This document shows, piece by piece, positions 5,243-7,413 of a stretch of 7,413 bases of DNA. The DNA comes from an uncultured bacterium (GTDB lineage Bacteria > Bacteroidota > Bacteroidia > CAILMK01): positions 1 to 7,413 of the forward strand of contig CAILMK010000714.1 in the NCBI GenBank assembly GCA_903835275.1, written 5' to 3'. A program made the translations under genes and the position numbers. Numbering within the stretch: the stretch's first letter is position 1; each line of letters opens with the position of its first letter. The notes under the pieces are model-generated. The model worked only from the letters and a program-made list of their open reading frames with translations, had not been told where the DNA came from and did not search any database.

Positions 5243-5926
5243 ATGGAAAATAGAATTATAACGCACTATGCCCTTTTCAAGTTTAACTGGCATTTCTGGA
5301 ACCTGAAAGCGGAAGACCGTACTTCATTATTGAATCGTTTTTGCGAGTCTGCATCACAAGCAGCAAAAGCAGTGTGGTTCTACCAGGTGTATCCTACTAA
5401 TGTAAATTACGATATTTTGGTTTGGAGCAATGATGACGCTGAAGAAAATAATGCTATCTCTGAATTCATGGAAAGGCTTGCAAAAGCTACCAATTCATAC
5501 CGTGCATTTATAGATCCGGTGGAAAGTTTCTGGGGAGTGACCAAGCCTTCCATTTATTCCAAGGCAAAGAAATCTGCACAGGAGTTGGATCCGTTTGAAA
5601 ATGAAAGAATGCCGTATTTTGTCATTTATCCTTTCAGCAAAACAACTGAATGGTATTTGAAAAGCCGCGAAGAGCGTCAGGAAATGATGAACGGGCATAT
5701 TCGTATTGGCAAACAATACACGGAAATTACACAGTTATTGTTGTATTCATTCGGTATGCAGGACCAGGAGTTTGTGGTTGCCTATGAAACGCAAAATTTA
5801 CCAATGTTTTCTGATCTGGTATATGAATTACGCAGTACAGAAGCACGTTTATTTACATTGCGTGATACACCGATCATTACCGGGACATTCAAGACTAAAG
5901 AACAATTAACAGAACTCGTAAAATAA
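5243..5926 (+). CDS. hemQ: coproheme decarboxylase (chlorite dismutase family)
   Basis: This 227-residue cytoplasmic protein has the two-ferredoxin-fold layout of the chlorite dismutase family. The C-terminal half is diagnostic: Y129-P-F-S-K133 matches the catalytic Tyr and Lys of HemQ/ChdC (Y145 and K149 in Staphylococcus aureus numbering). H152 in M149-N-G-H is the proximal heme ligand. By my alignment Q164 falls on the distal glutamine of coproheme decarboxylases, where true chlorite dismutases have arginine. SFGxQDQEFVVAYET (169-183) and LRSTEARLFTLRDTP (196-210) are further family blocks. The reaction is peroxide-dependent oxidative decarboxylation of coproheme III to heme b. It is followed 40 bases later by hemL, supporting a role in heme synthesis. 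The residue assignments come from memory of the family, not a computed alignment. The symbol chdC is also used. Confidence 0.9.
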   Translation: MENRIITHYALFKFNWHFWNLKAEDRTSLLNRFCESASQAAKAVWFYQVYPTNVNYDILVWSNDDAEENNAISEFMERLAKATNSYRAFIDPVESFWGVTKPSIYSKAKKSAQELDPFENERMPYFVIYPFSKTTEWYLKSREERQEMMNGHIRIGKQYTEITQLLLYSFGMQDQEFVVAYETQNLPMFSDLVYELRSTEARLFTLRDTPIITGTFKTKEQLTELVK

Positions 5927-5942
5927 ATTTAATTTAATCCGA

Positions 5943-5956
5943 TCCGCCGCGGCGGA
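5943..5956. promoter_or_regulatory. GC-rich 14-bp palindrome before hemL
   Basis: TCCGCCGCGGCGGA is a perfect 14-bp palindrome made almost wholly of G and C, inside AT-rich intergenic DNA. It ends 10 bases before the hemL ATG. As RNA it could form a 5-bp stem with a CGCG loop next to the start codon. It may be a dispersed genomic repeat, a protein site or a translational element. Confidence 0.5.
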
Positions 5957-5966
5957 CGCAATCATA

Positions 5967-7244
5967 ATGACAAGATCCCAAGACCTATTTACAGAAGCGC
6001 AAAAACACCTCGTTGGTGGCGTTGATAGTCCCGTACGTGCATTCAAATCCGTAGGAGGAAATCCACTTTTTATCAGCAGGGCACAAGGTGCTCATATTTA
6101 TGATGCCGATGGTAAAAAGTACATTGATTATGTTGGTTCTTACGGACCAATGATCCTCGGGCATGTGCATCCCAAGGTATTGAACGCTGTGGAGCGCACT
6201 GTGAAAAACGGCTTTTGTTTCGGAGCGAGTACCGAAGGCGAAATAGAACTTGCCATGCTGGTAAAGGAAGCATTCCCATCCATTGAAATGGTACGCTTTG
6301 TGAACTCCGGTACGGAAGCGGTGATGAGTGCCATTCGCCTCGCAAGGGCATATACCAAACGGGATAAGATCGTTAAGTTTTCGGGTTGCTATCACGGGCA
6401 TTCTGATTTTCTTCTTGCAGAAGCAGGTTCAGGATTGATGACCTACGGACTTCCTGCCAGTGCGGGAGTCACTAAAAATACAGCGCAGGATACGTTTATC
6501 GCACCCTACAACGATATTCAATTCCTGAAGGATCTGTTTGAAAAATACAATGGTGAAATTGCTGCCGTAATCATAGAGCCTGTTGTCGGGAATATGGGCG
6601 TGGTTTTACCCGAAGGAAATTATTTGAAGGAATTGAGTGCACTCACAACTTCCCATGGAATACAACTTATTTTTGATGAGGTAATGACGGGATTCAGAAA
6701 GGAATTCGGCGGTGTGCAAACACTGTTCGGAGTAACTCCTGATATTACTTGTCTTGGTAAGATAATAGGAGGGGGAATGCCCGTTGGTGCCTATGGCGCA
6801 AAACGTGAATTGATGGAAATGGTTGCGCCTCTCGGACCCGTTTACCAGGCAGGAACGCTTTCCGGAAATCCGGTTTCCATGGCTGCGGGAATTGCAACAT
6901 TGAATGAATTAAAAGAGCCGAATACGTATGCAAGTTTAAATGCAGTAACCACCCGCCTTGCGGAGGGAATACGCAAACTGGCGACCGCTAAAAATATTCC
7001 GATGCAGGTGGCAAAACACGGCTCAATGATCACACCATTTTTCTGCGATGGTAAAGTAACGAATTACGATCTTGCGAAAAAAGCCGATACTGATCGATAC
7101 GCAAAGTTTTTCAACCTGATTATAGAAAGTGGTATTTTCGCTCCTCCATCACAGTTTGAAGCTTGGTTTGTTTCAACAGCACATACCACCAAACATATTG
7201 ATGAAACACTCGATATATTTGATGAGGTAATGGATGAGTTGTAG
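5967..7244 (+). CDS. hemL: glutamate-1-semialdehyde 2,1-aminomutase
   Basis: This full-length 425-residue protein is HemL, a class III PLP aminotransferase-fold enzyme. It converts glutamate-1-semialdehyde to 5-aminolevulinate, the last step of the C5 route to tetrapyrroles. The N-terminal G17-G-V-D-S-P-V-R-A-F block, N113-S-G-T-E-A phosphate-binding loop, G140-C-Y-H-G-H, D237-E-V-M-T-G-F-R and the PLP lysine K265 in L263-G-K-I-I-G-G-G are all present. G299... in A295-G-T-L-S-G-N-P is the second phosphate-contact region. The start is the ATG that gives the usual short N-terminus (TRSQDLFTEA). It lies 40 bases after chdC in the same direction, so the two probably share a transcript. A strong hairpin terminator follows. 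Its presence implies the organism makes heme by the glutamate route, needing hemA (glutamyl-tRNA reductase) elsewhere. Confidence 0.97.
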   Translation: MTRSQDLFTEAQKHLVGGVDSPVRAFKSVGGNPLFISRAQGAHIYDADGKKYIDYVGSYGPMILGHVHPKVLNAVERTVKNGFCFGASTEGEIELAMLVKEAFPSIEMVRFVNSGTEAVMSAIRLARAYTKRDKIVKFSGCYHGHSDFLLAEAGSGLMTYGLPASAGVTKNTAQDTFIAPYNDIQFLKDLFEKYNGEIAAVIIEPVVGNMGVVLPEGNYLKELSALTTSHGIQLIFDEVMTGFRKEFGGVQTLFGVTPDITCLGKIIGGGMPVGAYGAKRELMEMVAPLGPVYQAGTLSGNPVSMAAGIATLNELKEPNTYASLNAVTTRLAEGIRKLATAKNIPMQVAKHGSMITPFFCDGKVTNYDLAKKADTDRYAKFFNLIIESGIFAPPSQFEAWFVSTAHTTKHIDETLDIFDEVMDEL

Positions 7245-7263
7245 TTGAACCCCGAACTATTGC

Positions 7264-7298
7264 AGACATGCCATTTTTTTAAGAAATGGCATGTCTTT
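7264..7298 (+). terminator. intrinsic terminator of hemL
   Basis: Perfect 13-base arms AGACATGCCATTT (7264-7276) and AAATGGCATGTCT (7284-7296) enclose a 7-base loop, followed by TTATT. It begins 20 bases after the hemL stop. The T-tract is short but the stem is strong. Confidence 0.85.
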
Positions 7299-7347
7299 AT
7301 TGAGGTTCTGAAATTCCTTCCAGGCTCATTTTTTCTATAATATTGCC

Positions 7348-7360
7348 ATCCCTTCGGGAT
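7348..7360. other. small hairpin ATCCC-TTC-GGGAT
   Basis: A 5-bp stem with a TTC loop lies in AT-rich DNA past the hemL terminator. No poly-T follows. It may be part of a dispersed repeat or a weak structural element; its role is unknown. Confidence 0.35.
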
Positions 7361-7375
7361 TAATATAAAGATAAT

Positions 7376-7406
7376 ATTGTATCTGTTTATCATTCATTTA
7401 ACTTTT
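7376..7406 (+). promoter_or_regulatory. candidate promoter leading out of the window
   Basis: ATTG (7376-7379), a 19-base spacer and TAACTTTT (7399-7406) each differ by one base from the Bacteroidota promoter elements, with the right spacing. Transcription would start about 7412, right at the terminal ATG (7411-7413). The next gene is therefore either leaderless or begins beyond the edge. Confidence 0.4.
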
Positions 7407-7413
7407 AAAAATG

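Noticed and set aside
5243..5926. True chlorite dismutase for (per)chlorate respiration
   Set aside because: The Tyr/Lys pair and probable distal Gln fit coproheme decarboxylase, the neighbour is hemL, and no perchlorate reductase gene is present.
7064..7393. 109-codon minus-strand frame across the end of hemL
   Set aside because: It runs through the hemL terminator hairpin and antisense to hemL, and has no conserved pattern.

Overview
The window looks like a chromosomal segment of a member of the Bacteroidota. Three things point there. A secreted protein carries a C-terminal type IX secretion (T9SS) sorting domain. Several start sites are preceded by the TAnnTTTG -7 element of this phylum. 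Most starts have AT-rich leaders without a clear Shine-Dalgarno sequence. No insertion sequence, CRISPR array, tRNA or rRNA gene was seen. All complete genes appear intact.

Left part (1-2155, minus strand): four genes read right to left as a probable operon. The order is a stand-alone cobalamin-binding mutase subunit, an enoyl-CoA hydratase/isomerase, a PAP2-family membrane phosphatase, and the first 96 codons of an ArnT/PMT-like (GT39-type) membrane glycosyltransferase that runs off the left edge. The hydratase stop abuts the phosphatase start (TAAATG), and the phosphatase stop overlaps the transferase start (ATGA). Acyl-CoA metabolism is therefore tightly linked to two envelope-lipid enzymes. 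The upstream region holds two short inverted repeats.

Middle part (2156-4193): an intergenic region is followed by a plus-strand secreted protein with seven GGxF-type repeats (a probable seven-bladed propeller), two Met-rich insertions and a T9SS sorting domain. A small minus-strand protein with a basic N-terminus and a (DKEK)x3 acidic/charged tail converges on it.

Right part (4194-7413, plus strand): a diacylglycerol-kinase-family lipid kinase is transcribed divergently from the small protein, and the two promoters overlap. Two heme genes follow: a chlorite-dismutase-fold protein with coproheme decarboxylase (ChdC/HemQ) residues, and hemL (glutamate-1-semialdehyde aminomutase). They supply an early and a late step of heme synthesis. 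A perfect palindrome sits at an activator-like position before the first, a GC-rich palindrome lies between them, and a strong hairpin terminator follows hemL. The right edge appears to hold a promoter for a gene outside the window.

I found no clear novel multi-gene defence or mobile system. The most unusual items are the Met-rich seven-repeat T9SS protein, the zero-gap acyl-CoA/envelope operon, the overlapping divergent promoters, and the palindrome-flanked chdC-hemL pair.
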